From positions 62,001 through 126,000 of the forward strand of contig WOFQ01000027.1 of the NCBI GenBank assembly GCA_012184525.1: a stretch of DNA of 64,000 nt. The letters are read 5' to 3'. The position numbers and the translations under genes were made by a program. Source of the stretch: Xenoacremonium recifei (Eukaryota > Ascomycota > Sordariomycetes > Hypocreales > Nectriaceae). Shown piece after piece: positions 31,801 to 42,568 of this stretch. How positions within the stretch are numbered: position 1 is the stretch's first letter; every line of letters begins with the position of its first letter. The notes below the pieces were generated by a model, which saw nothing but the letters and a program-made list of their open reading frames with translations, was not told the origin of the DNA and searched no databases.

Positions 31801-34477
31801 AGCCAGTCCGAATGGCTCCCAGTCGCTTGGCGCAAAGTTGACGGCCTCGTTGAAGTTGAAGCCGTGGTTGAAGCCAGCATGGTATGCCTGAGGAAAAGTG
31901 ATGACAAATTGCCCTGCGCGCTGATCCAATGCGTAGACTCGCACACCGGCCTTCTTGAGATGTTCGGGGGTAAGCAGGGTTACCAATTGGAACAGCAGGT
32001 CTGGTTGTGTCTCGAAGAGTTCAGGCACTGCGGCCCTCATAGCAGCCTCGAATTTCTCTGCATCCTCCCCTGGTATTCCATACCACGTCTTCGTGGCTCC
32101 AAGATGCTGATAGTTGGCTGAATACGCGTAATGATCTTCGTTGTGCCAACAAAATGTTGAGAAAATCATGCCAACATAGACCCAGGGAACAGTCATTCCA
32201 GAGATGTCTGACTTGATATGCCTGAAGAGACTTTCTTGGTGGAAAGGAAGATTGTTGAGATTCCAAGGGTCGGTGGCATACGGGTTGTTCGGGTTCTTCT
32301 CGACGGTAGGGAATCCAGATCCGTGGGTGGTACAGTGAATGTCGGCTCCATACTCCACCTCGACTGTCTCTTCAAGATCAACAACCAGTCTCCAGAATTC
32401 GGTTTCGACGTCTTCCTCGGTAACGGGTCGATGGCAGTTAAGTGCATGATCGAATGGCATCTTCTTCTCGAAGTAGCCCTGCTTGAAATCATTCGCTTTC
32501 TGTTGAAATTGTTTCAACGAGTACAGGCCGCCTTCTTCGAAGCCAAACTGCCCGTCTCCCACGAGGCATCGAGGGCAGTTCCATTCGCTCTCGGGCTTGC
32601 GCCTGAGAGGCGGATCCAGACATGCGCCATGGTAGGCGTGGTCGCAAGACTCGCAAGTGAGGAGGGAGCCGGCTTCGTTACCCTTCGAGCAGGTCTCGCA
32701 CTTCTGTGAAGTTGTTAATGGGCGTTTGCCAATAAGAATAGCGCTGCAGCTCACCTCGCTATTAGCCACACCTTCATCGCGGGGAATCTTGGGCACCGAA
32801 GGTCGGAATGGCGTCATGTGCGAGCCAGCCACAGTGGGTACGGCATCTGCAAGTAAGCTTCGTTAGCCACAATCCATCAGGCCAATCAAATTGGCTCAAT
32901 CCAAGCGACCTCTCGATGGTTCGCGGGAGCGCGAAATCCCTGCACCTTTGCGCACCTGAAGAGGAAATGCGCTGCGCTAATCTTCTGGTTTTTCGATTGG
33001 TGTTGCGCCGGGGAAGAGGGAACCTCACCTTTCTTGAGCCGTTTGCTTCGGCGACTTCCGCTGTCGCCGTCGTCCTTGTCGGTCTCGGTATCTCTCCTAG
33101 CAGAGTCCGAGGAGCCATCGCGGCTGACCTGTCGCTTCAGTGCTGAGCCTCCCAGGCTCGACGGTCGGTGATCGGGGGTGTTCTGGGATGAGGAACTCGG
33201 GCTTCCGAATCGCTTTGAATCGGGAGTGAAGCTCTTTGATTCTCCATTTGAGCGGTTCACGCTGGTGAAGCCTGCATTGACAGCCGTGAAACCACCAGAG
33301 TTGATCGCTGTGAAGCCGGACGTAGGAGCTGGTGCTGGAGCAGGTGATGCGTCGCTCATGGGCGTGTCTCGGTCGGCCTCCTTCTTAACGTTGTTGATGG
33401 TAGCTTGCAAGACATCTGATGCGTGCCGAGCGGGAGAATCAGCCCGACTTGCAGGAGTATTCACAAGAGATCTGCCCGTCGGCGTTGGAACTGGGCTTGG
33501 GGTCAGAGGACCGCCGTACTCCTGCTCCAGTTGCTGATGCACGCCAGGTTTCGCAAGGCGCAGGTATTCTTCATAGGGACAAAGCCATCGCTGGTATGAG
33601 TTTTTCAGGGACGTGGACAGAGACGACATTATCTTTCCACTGTATCCCAAGTCGCGACCGATTTCTGCCCATTTCTTAAGTTTGCACACCTTGTCGAAAC
33701 CGCCTCGAGACTCGACGGCTTTCTTCAAACGGTATAAATCTAGTGGCTTCTTGTCAACGTATGGCAGGCGGTGAAGATTATTTCCATGCTGCTTATGGAA
33801 TTTCGCAAGGCCATCAAGATATGTAAGATTGGCTCGTGTACCTGAGTAGAGGTAAGTCGATTGTAGAAAAATGCATGGGAAAGCTGGCATCGCGACTTAC
33901 TGCCTTCCACGGAATTGAGCTCCTGCTTTCGGGTCCTGAAGTGGAATTTCTTAAGTGAGGTCAGCCTGAGGTTCAACAACGAAAGTGCAGTCTTATTGGT
34001 GCATGGGACGCGATTCAAAGTCGCACAGGGTTTTTTAGGGAGTGACCGCCGTACCTCGGTGTCAATTGCGAAGTCGGGATTCCACGATTCCGGTGGGATA
34101 ATCTTGCAAATCCCGTATTTCGAGGCCTCTGGCGTTATTTTACGCATATATTCAAACGGGTCGAGCCACTCCTCCTCGGTTGGGCAGTAGGTCGGAGCCT
34201 CTTCAAGCCCATGTGGCCGGCTCTTCTTGCTCACGGGTTCTCGGACTGCGGTAGGCTGGCCTCGGCGCTCGACGGAGGTCAGGTCCAAGGGGGCACTAAG
34301 CATGAAGCTCAGCGGGATATGTGAATTTGTGGGATGGTAGCCGTTGGAGTTGAGCTTTGGTTTCGGCTTTGAGGAACTGCTCGACGTGCCACCGAGGGCT
34401 GGGGAATTCCGCGCGCTGGCATTGGCGCTGCTACCACCTGCCCCGGCTGCAGAGCCGACTGTAGGAACCGAGACCAT
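28819..34477 (-). CDS. KDM5: KDM5-type JmjC histone H3K4 demethylase
   Basis: Nuclear Fe(II)/2-oxoglutarate demethylase predicted to remove H3K4 di/trimethylation. Exons 34477-34055, 33949-33901, 33841-33029, 32846-32755, 32703-30032 and 29983-28819 give 1737 aa. Domains in order: JmjN (about 90-155), ARID/BRIGHT (about 165-260, NLHRLPYVDKKPLDLYRLKK), PHD1 (about 460-505, CETCSKG...CPRC), JmjC (about 600-780) with iron ligands H646 and E648 in HNEDHYAYS and the distal His in YHAGFNHGFN, C5HC2 zinc finger (CCSYCK...HPCCDL), PLU1 helical region, PHD2 (CICRKIEAGMM...CELCHEW) and a disordered acidic tail. The catalytic ligands are intact. The set is the full fungal KDM5/KdmB layout. Introns 1 (105 nt) and 4 (51 nt) are multiples of three with no in-frame stop. 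ATG 34477 follows a long leader. Confidence 0.95.
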
Positions 34478-36961
34478 CGTGTATGATAAAAGGCGACACA
34501 CAGTTATGCGAAAAAGGTGACGTCGTAGAAGTTGCTATGGGTATGTCGTGGGAGCGTTCTGGGTACGTGGCGGGCGACAAGTTCATGTTTCGGGCGAGGC
34601 CGTAGGTGTCAATGGAGAGCACACATCGCAAACATCGAGTATCGGACAGGGCTCCAGTCGCAACGGGAAGAAAACGGGTGTGAAATGTTGCAAGAATGTA
34701 TGTCGAAGAATTGAGAGACGACGAACGGGTTCAAACTCGGGTCAGGTCGCGCCTTGGGTTGTTAAGGTCAGCGTCGTTGCGGGAGAGGCCTAGGTCAAAG
34801 ATTCGAGTCGGAGCACGAGGACGAGGAGGACAATCCCAACTAACACGGGGAGAGGGAACACTCACGATGAGGAAATGCGACTCCAGACCGAGTAAAAACA
34901 AAGACGACAGAGGTGAGTAAGGCCACCATGAACAGAATTCGTGGTGATGGAAGGGAACGAGTCATGCAGCCCGTTCCGGGTGGGTGTAGATGCTGGAGCG
35001 AAAGAATGAAGAGGAAGAAGGAGGGTGTGGGCGAGCGAGAGAGGGAGGGCGTGGGGAGTAAGTGGATGGAGTGGAAGGCGGAATGGGTCGAGGATCCAGA
35101 TCTGAGGTGGAAGGAGCACTGGGCGAGCGCGGTGGTGGGAGCCAGCGCCGCGGGTACAGAGTAGGAGGTCCCTGGGGCGTGCCTGCCTGCTGGTGCTTTT
35201 CTAGGTGTCGTCCTGCCTCAGTTCTACCTCAGATACCCTGTCCACCCATGTACCAGTGTGAGCGCCCCGGAATTTTCTCAGATGCACGCCATTGTCACTT
35301 GAATGCACGTCCCAGCGACAAAACGGTACCTGTATCGTGGCTTTGACGCTGACGGGTACCTACCTTACTCTACCTCAGGCAGCCTTCAGTCCCGTCTCGC
35401 TATGCCGTCACCAAGCCTCAGCGGGTCGGCGCCGCAGTGCGGTGCAGTGCAGTGCAGTGCGGTCGCTTTTAGCAGTCGGGGCAGGAGCGAAACGCAGTGG
35501 GTGCGCAGTGGTGGGTGGTTGCTTCCAGCTCCGTCCTGCACCGTGGGCGTGTGCGGAAGGCCCGGTGCACCCTCTCGGACCCGCAGCTGGCGACGTCGGC
35601 AGGTACGATTCGGAGCAGGCGCAGCCGAACACACGGGGAAATGGCCATCGCCAACGACTCTCCAGGCCAGGCATTTCCTCCGTCCTCAAAGCACGACGAT
35701 CCGGCCGCTGCCTGGTGCCGCCTCTTCAGCGAGAACTGCTCTCATGCCGTGAAGCAAAGCCATCATGTGGCGGACCCACAGCAGACGACATCCGACCGGG
35801 CATAAAACCCATTACCGAGACTAAAATTGGCCTGGCTTGCGCTGGAGCGAACTCGAGCCTCCGAAGCCGATCGAATGCGTTCTGCCCGGAGCACCTCGAG
35901 CGGGCCTCAATCGCGGACATCAGTCAAGTCGCCGGCCATCACCAAGTCAATTCCTCGCAAGCATCAGGGCCCAGGCCAGCTGAGCTAGGCGCTCTCCTCC
36001 CGCGTTGTCTCACCGGCGACCATGCCTCTCAATTTCCCGATGCAGCCTCATGACGTTAGGACTTGGGACCCCCCCGGTCCCCTAACGATGTTGTCGCGCC
36101 TCCCTTGCAGGCCGCCGCTCCTCAAATTCGCTAGAACACTGGCTGTCTTGCGCAGCGTGCTTCACACATAGCAAAGCACAGGAAACGATGTCCAGCTCTC
36201 GAGAACAAGGATCCCAGGCGTCAACTACGAGCAACACGATAGTCAATGACGGCAATTATTGCCGCATCACCAAATCCGGCGCATCGCCCACAAAAAAACT
36301 TCACGGGTCACGCGCGAGTGCTGACCGGCGTCAGAAAGTGTCTGGCGCAGACCCCAGCACATTGGCACGTACTTGGCTGCTGGCCCCAAAAATCAAATCT
36401 GATATCGAGCCCGCGACTTGCAGGGGTCAGCCAGCAATGGGCCCATCCCAGGCCAATCAGAGCGACTTGACGTTCGTCGACATGCGCCGCTGCAATGGAG
36501 AGGGGGGCTGGTCTTCGGTCGCGGGGAACCCCGGCGTGAGCGTGACAGGACGCGGTGCCTTTTTGACGGACCTCAGAGGACAAGCTGGTCTTTCGAGAGG
36601 GGATGTGAAAACGACGAATCATTCCTCCCAGTTCTGCGGAAGTTCCCTTCTTTGACCAATTAATCCTCTCTGACGGCCAGATTGATATCTCAGCCCTCCG
36701 TTCAGGGCGGGAAAAGCGCCACTAGTTCAGGTACATTAGGCGTGTTCAGGTCTCCTTGCTTTGTGCGGGAACTCCCTGCAGCACCACACGAGACATCACT
36801 TCAGCACCCTTGTTGGCTGGGCAGACGGGACGCAGCAGGTAACGTGAGGTGCTCTGCCACAGACAAGGATATTGGTGCCTATTCAGTTCTATGTATGTCC
36901 AACCGCCCGCCTATGAACGCCTCTCACCCATAACCAGATCCTCCAGACGCCGTGCTTCCCA
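34478..36961. other. Intergenic region, KDM5 promoter and SLX1 3' flank
   Basis: The 2.5 kb include GA-rich sequence near the KDM5 start and a short GCAGT tandem repeat. Plus-strand open frames at 35292-36053 and 36188-36655 have no recognisable domain, and their composition follows the local GC content. No gene is supported. Confidence 0.5.
35434..35462. repeat. GCAGT pentanucleotide tandem repeat
   Basis: About five imperfect 5-bp units (GCAGT, one as GCGGT) lie upstream of KDM5. No function is evident. Confidence 0.6.
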
Positions 36962-37942
36962 TCATTCATCAGAAACCCCTGTTGCCTTCTTTGTGCGGCG
37001 CTTCTTCTTCAATAACTTCTCAACTTCTTTGGGCCCTCGGATGCGGAGACTCAGCTCCTTCATCATGTCGACCCAGCGAACTTCCCCTCCACAAGACGGG
37101 CATTCGCACGTGCTGGGTAAGACGATTTCCTTGTCGGTTCCCGAGAGCGCATGCTTGCTCCAACAGTCCAGGTGACCCATGGCCTCGCATCCTTCATTCG
37201 GGCATATCGGGTAAATTCCTTTGCCTGATTCCAGATCTTCGTGACAATGCACACAGGACCCTTCGCGCTCGAAGGAGACGACATTGTGTGCCTTCTGTAC
37301 GTACTCTTTCATCGGTGAGTAGTCTAGAGGCAATGCATGTATCCCTCGTTTCTGTTCGGGCACATCTGGGGTAGGAAAGTCTTTGAGAACTTTGAGATCC
37401 TCCCGTTCAGATGCATTCGATGACTTCAGCCACTCTTCCCATGCCTTATGTGCCTCCGGGGCGAAAAAGTGCAGGTTCAGAGGCCATCGGACGAAGCTCG
37501 GGACCTCGGTAAGGAGATGCAGGTTCGATACGACGGACTTGAGCGAATGCAACGGTCGCCGTGGTTTACCGCTCTTCTTTTTCCCGGCCGCAGCAGTGAT
37601 GCGTGACTCTTTCGGGATGTGCAGCGTCGTATGTGGATTTGTCAAAGCCCACCTAAAGCAAATAAATGAGCATCATGAATCCCACACTTGAAATCAGTCA
37701 ACGTACTCAAACTTGAGCGCCGCAATCATGCTGGTGAATCCAGACACCACGATCATAGGCTCCCACGGGCGCAGGCTGAGACGTGAGGTGCGCACCGCAC
37801 CGCCACGGGCCTCGCCATTGTGCTGCTTGAGGCGTCGCGGAGGATGTGGCGTCGAGCCGATGTAGATGGACGCATGCCTCACCGTCGAGCGGAGGACGTA
37901 GACGACATACAGTGCTGGGATAGGCTTGTTAAGACTGGCCAT
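36962..37942 (-). CDS. SLX1: Structure-specific endonuclease subunit SLX1
   Basis: Catalytic subunit of the SLX1-SLX4 nuclease that cuts branched DNA such as 5' flaps and Holliday junctions in the nucleus. Exons 37942-37707 and 37652-36962 encode 308 aa. The N-terminal GIY-YIG nuclease domain reads LYVVYVLRS, IYIGSTPHPPRRLKQHNG and GAVRTSRLSLRPWEP, with the catalytic Tyr/Arg region intact and the terminal Glu in LKFEW formed across the splice junction. The C-terminal RING-like zinc finger is CVHCHEDL...CPNEGC...HLDCW...CECPSCGG, which in homologues contacts SLX4. An upstream in-frame extension to 38218 overlaps the next gene's 3' end and is unlike the family, so ATG 37942 is chosen. It is codirectional with SF3a60, 272 bp downstream. 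Confidence 0.94.
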
Positions 37943-38214
37943 GCCTGTGGTGCCGACATCGTGTGCAGGTGGATGTTTACTCTCTGACCGTGCTGTCGAG
38001 TTCACGATGTTGGAGGGGCAATGACATCGGATGATGACTAAGCGGTCCTGCCTCAGGGCAAATGTTCGTGTATGAGAGAGGACATCTCGAGCAAGTTCTG
38101 ATACAAGTATATAATATTCCTGGACTCTATGGTCACTGCCCTCGTGATATTTTCCATACATTTTCCGATGGTGTTCAAAGCAAAGACAAACTCCGTAGAA
38201 AACCCCCCTCCCTT

Positions 38215-39795
38215 TCACAGCAACCCTTGCTTCTGCAAATCATAATACACCTTCTCGGGCATCACATTGCCCTCGCCGTCCTCCATCTGCACCATACTGC
38301 CCTCATCCACCTTTGACCGCTTCTTCTCCTTCTGGATCTTCTCCCAGAGCTTCAGCGCCTCATCGATCCTCGTGATGTCCCGGTACAGGGAAGTGTTGGT
38401 GATGCCCAGGCACTTGAGACCGTACACGTGGCGCGCCTCGTTGAAGTGCTTGTCGAAGGCGCGCCGGCCCATGTAGACGAAGTTGCCGCAGATCTCACAC
38501 GGGAACTCGACGCCCAGACCGTGCAAGCGGTACAGCCAGAAGGGGATGGGCTTGCCGTCCCACGCCAGCGGTAGCTTGAGCGGGTTGTAGATCTTCTCCT
38601 CGCCGTCCTCGTCCTCGCCGTCTTCATCGTCGCCGCCGCCTGTCCCCTGGGGACCGTCTGGTACGTTGAGCAGGTTCTCGAGCTCCTGCTGACGCTCGCG
38701 CTCCGTCATGCCCTGTCGGCGTTCGACGTTGACGCGCGTGTCGCTGCGCTCGGTGCTCATGGCGCTGGCAAGGCGTTTGACGCGATGCTCTCGTTCAGCT
38801 ACCGCTCGTTCCTTCAGTCGAGTGGCGGAGACGCTGGGTTTTGGTCCGCTCGCGGGGGCATCGCCGTCGGCTTGTTTTTGCTTTCGCTGCTCTGCTGCCT
38901 TGAGATGCTTCCGTCCGTTCAAGTGGCTTTTGTAGACATTCTCGTTCTTGAACTCCTTCTCGCAGTCATCGCACCATATCGCCTCGGCTGAGCTGAGATC
39001 CTTAGACGGTCCGCTTGTCGAGGGTTGCTCCTGTTGCCAGCCTTCGGCCTCGTCCTTCTCCCATATCGCCTCGAACTCAGTATCGAATGATGCTAGGACC
39101 TTGTCGACGTTCTCCAGCGGCCGCGTTCGTCGCATAAACGATTCGAGATATTCCGCTAGTTGTCCGACGTATTTAAAGTAAGAATCTGTTAATTTGTCGC
39201 TCCTCTTGACTCCGCCCTGGCTAATACTGAAGTTGTCAAACGCCTCCAAGTATTGTAGATACGTAAGTCGCTTGACGTTGGGTAGGTTCAGGTAAGCCTC
39301 GTGGCAGGTATTCAGGTCAAAGAATCGACCGTATGCCTCTTCGCCGGAAAAGAGCGAGTCGACAATTGACGGCAACGGCTCGCCAGCTTCGTTGTGTCTC
39401 CGCACCTTATACCGTTGCTCTGAGTTCTCGGCCTGCTCGTTAGGATACCGAGCATGGTGATCGCGAACATCCTTCAACTGCTTGTAGAACTCTTCAAAGG
39501 GGTCGCCAGTCCCAATCTGTCGAATTTCCTGTGCGCGCGCACCGCTGTCGTCCTTGTAGATGTCGAGCAGGCTATTTGACTGAACCTGTATCTGGTCTAG
39601 AAGCTGTGAGACCTCGTGGTCCCGGTTGAGGCGATCGCGAATCTGCAGCGAAGATCTGGTCAGTCTCAATATGAAGGTGATTGTCAGAGAGCCGCAACTC
39701 ACGTGCTTCGGCTCGTCGCGAATGCGATCCGCGATGCCTTGCTCCAGGCGCTCGAGATCCTCGTGGATGTATCGCTGCTCCTCGAGGATCATCAT
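38215..39795 (-). CDS. SF3A3: Splicing factor SF3a60 (SF3A3 / Prp9)
   Basis: Subunit of the SF3a complex of U2 snRNP, needed for pre-spliceosome assembly. Exons 39795-39703 and 39642-38215 encode 506 aa, close to the 501 aa of human SF3A3. The N-terminus MMILEEQRYIHEDLERLEQ matches the conserved start. A first C2H2 finger CDDCEKEFKNENVYKSHLNG sits mid-protein. The C-terminal matrin-type finger CEICGNFVYMGRRAFDKHFN is followed by EARHVYGLKCLGI. The 60-nt intron has no in-frame stop and is a multiple of three, but the inserted residues would interrupt a conserved helix, so it is called an intron. It is divergent from FAL1 with only 337 bp between start codons. Confidence 0.95.
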   Translation of the reverse strand: MMILEEQRYIHEDLERLEQGIADRIRDEPKHVSCGSLTITFILRLTRSSLQIRDRLNRDHEVSQLLDQIQVQSNSLLDIYKDDSGARAQEIRQIGTGDPFEEFYKQLKDVRDHHARYPNEQAENSEQRYKVRRHNEAGEPLPSIVDSLFSGEEAYGRFFDLNTCHEAYLNLPNVKRLTYLQYLEAFDNFSISQGGVKRSDKLTDSYFKYVGQLAEYLESFMRRTRPLENVDKVLASFDTEFEAIWEKDEAEGWQQEQPSTSGPSKDLSSAEAIWCDDCEKEFKNENVYKSHLNGRKHLKAAEQRKQKQADGDAPASGPKPSVSATRLKERAVAEREHRVKRLASAMSTERSDTRVNVERRQGMTERERQQELENLLNVPDGPQGTGGGDDEDGEDEDGEEKIYNPLKLPLAWDGKPIPFWLYRLHGLGVEFPCEICGNFVYMGRRAFDKHFNEARHVYGLKCLGITNTSLYRDITRIDEALKLWEKIQKEKKRSKVDEGSMVQMEDGEGNVMPEKVYYDLQKQGLL

Positions 39796-40132
39796 CCTGC
39801 TGACGAGGACAAAGCCACAGTGATACTAACGGAGAGGCGCTTCAAGAGGGAAGCTGTCTAAAACCTGGACGAGCTGGTCCTCGGAGACTGTCGCTGCGAT
39901 AAAAGAATGATAATGCAGGTCAAAAAAACTGCCTGCGCCTCGTCGCGACTAAAATGGAAGTGACCTAGATTGACGTACCGTGTGGCGTTTGAGTGGCTCA
40001 CCAACCATCCACCGAAGTATTTCCGCTCCACTCGCCGTCCCCAAAACTTTGTTCCATCCGCGCCTCAAGCTCTACCGTCGTCAATCACGTACAGTATTTC
40101 TTCATAACGTCTCAAATCCGACTATCGCAATC
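39796..40132. promoter_or_regulatory. Bidirectional promoter SF3A3 / FAL1
   Basis: The 337 bp separate two splicing-related genes facing away from each other. A TTGACGTA sequence near 39971-39978 resembles a CRE-like bZIP site. The site call is tentative. Confidence 0.5.
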
Positions 40133-41442
40133 ATGGCTGAAGGCGCGGGCGGAATTGATCGCAAGGCCGATGAGCGGATGGAGTTCTCGACCTCCAAGGA
40201 GGTCACAGTGCATCCGACCTTCGAGTCGATGTCGCTGAAAGGTAAGGCTGCAGCCCGCGACAAGAGCTGGACAAGCAACTCACCATATATACAGAGAACC
40301 TCCTCCGTGGAATCTACGCTTACGGATATGAGTCGCCTTCCGCTGTCCAGTCCCGAGCCATTGTCCAGGTCTGCAAAGGACGCGACACCATTGCCCAAGC
40401 CCAGTCTGGTACCGGAAAGACGGCGACCTTCTCGATCAGCATGCTCCAGGTTATTGACACGGCTGTGCGCGAGACGCAAGCGCTTGTTCTTTCTCCCACC
40501 CGCGAGCTGGCGACCCAGATTCAGTCTGTTGTAATGGCGCTTGGCGACTACATGAATGTCCAGTGCCACGCCTGCATTGGAGGCACGAACGTGGGTGAGG
40601 ATATTCGCAAGCTCGACTACGGCCAACACATCGTTTCCGGCACGCCAGGCCGCGTCGCGGACATGATCCGACGCCGTCATCTACGCACAAGACACATCAA
40701 GATGCTCGTTCTAGACGAGGCGGACGAGTTGCTCAACAAGGGCTTCCGAGAACAAATCTACGATGTATACCGATACCTGCCCCCGGCGACCCAGGTCGTG
40801 GTGGTCAGCGCCACCCTCCCCTACGATGTTCTGGACATGACGACCAAGTTCATGACCGACCCCGTCCGAATCCTGGTCAAGCGTGACGAATTGACCTTGG
40901 AAGGTCTCAAGCAATACTTCATCGCCGTTGAGAAGGAGGACTGGAAGTTCGACACCCTGTGCGATCTCTACGACACCCTCACAATCACCCAGGCCGTTAT
41001 CTTCTGCAACACCCGGCGCAAGGTTGACTGGCTCACCGATAAGATGCGCGAGGCCAACTTTACTGTCAGCAGCATGCACGGTGACATGCCTCAGAAGGAA
41101 CGAGACAGCATCATGCAGGACTTCCGACAGGGCAACAGCCGTGTTCTGATCTCGACCGATGTATGGGCCCGTGGTATCGATGTGCAGCAGGTCAGCTTGG
41201 TCATCAACTACGATCTGCCCAGCAACCGAGAGAACTACATCCACCGCATTGGTCGAAGTGGCCGTTTCGGTCGCAAGGGTGTTGCAATCAACTTTGTTAC
41301 CACCGAAGATGTTCGCATCCTCCGAGATATCGAACGTAAGTGATCATTCGCACCCTAAACATGGGCTCTACTGACTCCTTTAGTGTACTATTCGACTCAG
41401 ATCGATGAGATGCCGATGAATGTTGCGGACCTTATCGCTTAG
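40133..41442 (+). CDS. FAL1: DEAD-box RNA helicase eIF4A3 / Fal1, exon-junction complex core
   Basis: ATP-dependent RNA clamp of the exon-junction complex, also linked to rRNA processing as yeast Fal1. Exons 40133-40241, 40295-41335 and 41384-41442 encode 402 aa. All helicase motifs are present: AQSGTGKT (I), PTRELA (Ia), TPGR (Ib), DEAD (II), SAT (III), STDVWARGIDV (V) and HRIGRSGRFGRKG (VI). SSMHGDMPQKER and the C-terminal YYSTQIDEMPMNVADLIA identify eIF4A3/Fal1 rather than eIF4A. The last coding exon is just 59 nt. A further intron-like segment lies 151 nt after the stop, in the 3' UTR (listed separately). Expression would share the divergent promoter with SF3A3. Confidence 0.95.
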
Positions 41443-41944
41443 ACACGTCGCCTCACGGTTGAAAAGCTTTGTAGCCTTTTGATTAGGAGTTTCAATTCTT
41501 CTTTCGGCGTTGATGGCATTGGAAACAAAGTCTGCGTAAACGGATCGCGGATGAGATGAAAGCGTGGAGGAAAGGGGCCTTGTAGTGCATCAAGTGAGTA
41601 CAACTCCTCGCTTCATCACCCTGTTGAGTGTCGAAGAGCTCTGGCTAACATTGAACAGGCACCAAGCAGGAACAGATTGACGAAGAGAAGTTTAGAGTCC
41701 GGACAGATAACAAGTCAAATATGCCTTTCCACAGGCAAATATATCACCTAGTTATTCATCAACTGGTCGACTAATTGCCTTTCCTAATAAGTTGATACTG
41801 CGTCAAGATTCGACAAGCCAGCCAGAACGCCGAGCTGATCTAAAACCCTTCTATCTCTATTCCGCATGATGCCATTGTTCTCTTCCTTGATCATTACTTC
41901 TCCATTATTCCATATTTCGACCAAAATCAGCGCCAAGAGACGCT
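41443..41944. other. FAL1 3' UTR and 3' flank of secreted protein gene
   Basis: Convergent 3' ends. The only structured element seen is the 65-nt intron-like segment at 41594-41658. The rest is AT-rich. Confidence 0.6.
41594..41658 (+). other. Probable 3' UTR intron of FAL1
   Basis: Donor GTGAGT, a branch-site match GCTAAC at 41644-41649 and acceptor ACAG at 41658 frame a 65-nt segment, the same size and signals as the coding introns here. It starts 151 nt after the FAL1 stop codon, beyond the roughly 50-55 nt beyond which a downstream junction triggers EJC-dependent NMD. Spliced 3' UTR introns have been reported in eIF4A3 transcripts of Neurospora crassa. Confidence 0.65.
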
Positions 41945-42568
41945 TCACCAAGACGTGGCGTTAGAGGGTGTGCATGACGACGAGCTGATTCCTGGTTGAG
42001 CCGTTCCTTCAGCGCACATAACGTGAAGCGAGATATCCGCACAATAATCTGGCAATGCCACGCCCGCGTTCCGGAAGAATATCTGCGTCACCGGATCCCC
42101 GCGAGGTGCCGCCCGGCAAACGTAGAACTGCCCATCCGCCTGGGACGCCAGCTCAAGCAGCACATTCGATCCCTCCACGCGCGGCTGCACGCCCTTGGTG
42201 CCCTTGTTGCAGGCCATCTGCAGCGGCCGCAGCTCGTGCTCCGGATCGGTGCCGATCTCGGGGATGTACAGCGTGTAGGTCGAGCCGCCCTCAATGTCGT
42301 GGCGCGAGAGCGTGTCGTTGGTGCGGCCGTAGAACGTCATATCCTGAATGCCCGAGTCGGCGTCCAGCAGGATGAGGTCATTGGCGCAATTATCATCGAG
42401 GATGAAGCCGACGTGCAGCTTGTCGATGGGGAAGTATGTCGCCGTCGTGTTCTCGGCCTGCGAGATGAGGCTCCAGTACTGTGTAAGCGGGAGAGGAGCC
42501 CGGATCGCGGATGATGATCCGAGGGCGGTGAGAGAAATGAAGGCGAGAAGAGACGTTATTCGCGCCAT
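41945..42568 (-). CDS. Small secreted cysteine-containing protein, unknown function
   Basis: Intronless, 207 aa, with a signal peptide (MARITSLLAFISLTALGSSSA). The mature chain holds six cysteines (NCAND, ACNKG, VCRAA, YCADI, MCAEG, SSCTP), enough for three disulfides, and N-glycosylation sequons (NTT, NDT, NAT). The sequence alternates short hydrophobic strands, suggesting a beta-rich fold. I do not recognise a characterised family; similar small secreted proteins of unknown function occur across Pezizomycotina. An effector role cannot be argued from the sequence. Confidence 0.75.
   Translation of the reverse strand: MARITSLLAFISLTALGSSSAIRAPLPLTQYWSLISQAENTTATYFPIDKLHVGFILDDNCANDLILLDADSGIQDMTFYGRTNDTLSRHDIEGGSTYTLYIPEIGTDPEHELRPLQMACNKGTKGVQPRVEGSNVLLELASQADGQFYVCRAAPRGDPVTQIFFRNAGVALPDYCADISLHVMCAEGTAQPGISSSSCTPSNATSW

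Noticed and set aside
35292..36053. Plus-strand open frame of 253 codons upstream of KDM5
   Set aside because: Low-information, Cys/Arg/Ser-rich translation with overlapping frames on both strands, typical of GC-rich spacer.
36188..36655. Plus-strand open frame of 155 codons
   Set aside because: Has an ATG but no domain, no hydrophobic pattern and no splice evidence. Not strong enough to call.
40711..41244. Minus-strand open frame of 177 codons
   Set aside because: Entirely antisense to conserved helicase motifs of FAL1; a codon-bias shadow.
41996..42514. Plus-strand open frame of 172 codons
   Set aside because: Antisense to the small secreted protein gene, which has a clean signal peptide and cysteine pattern.
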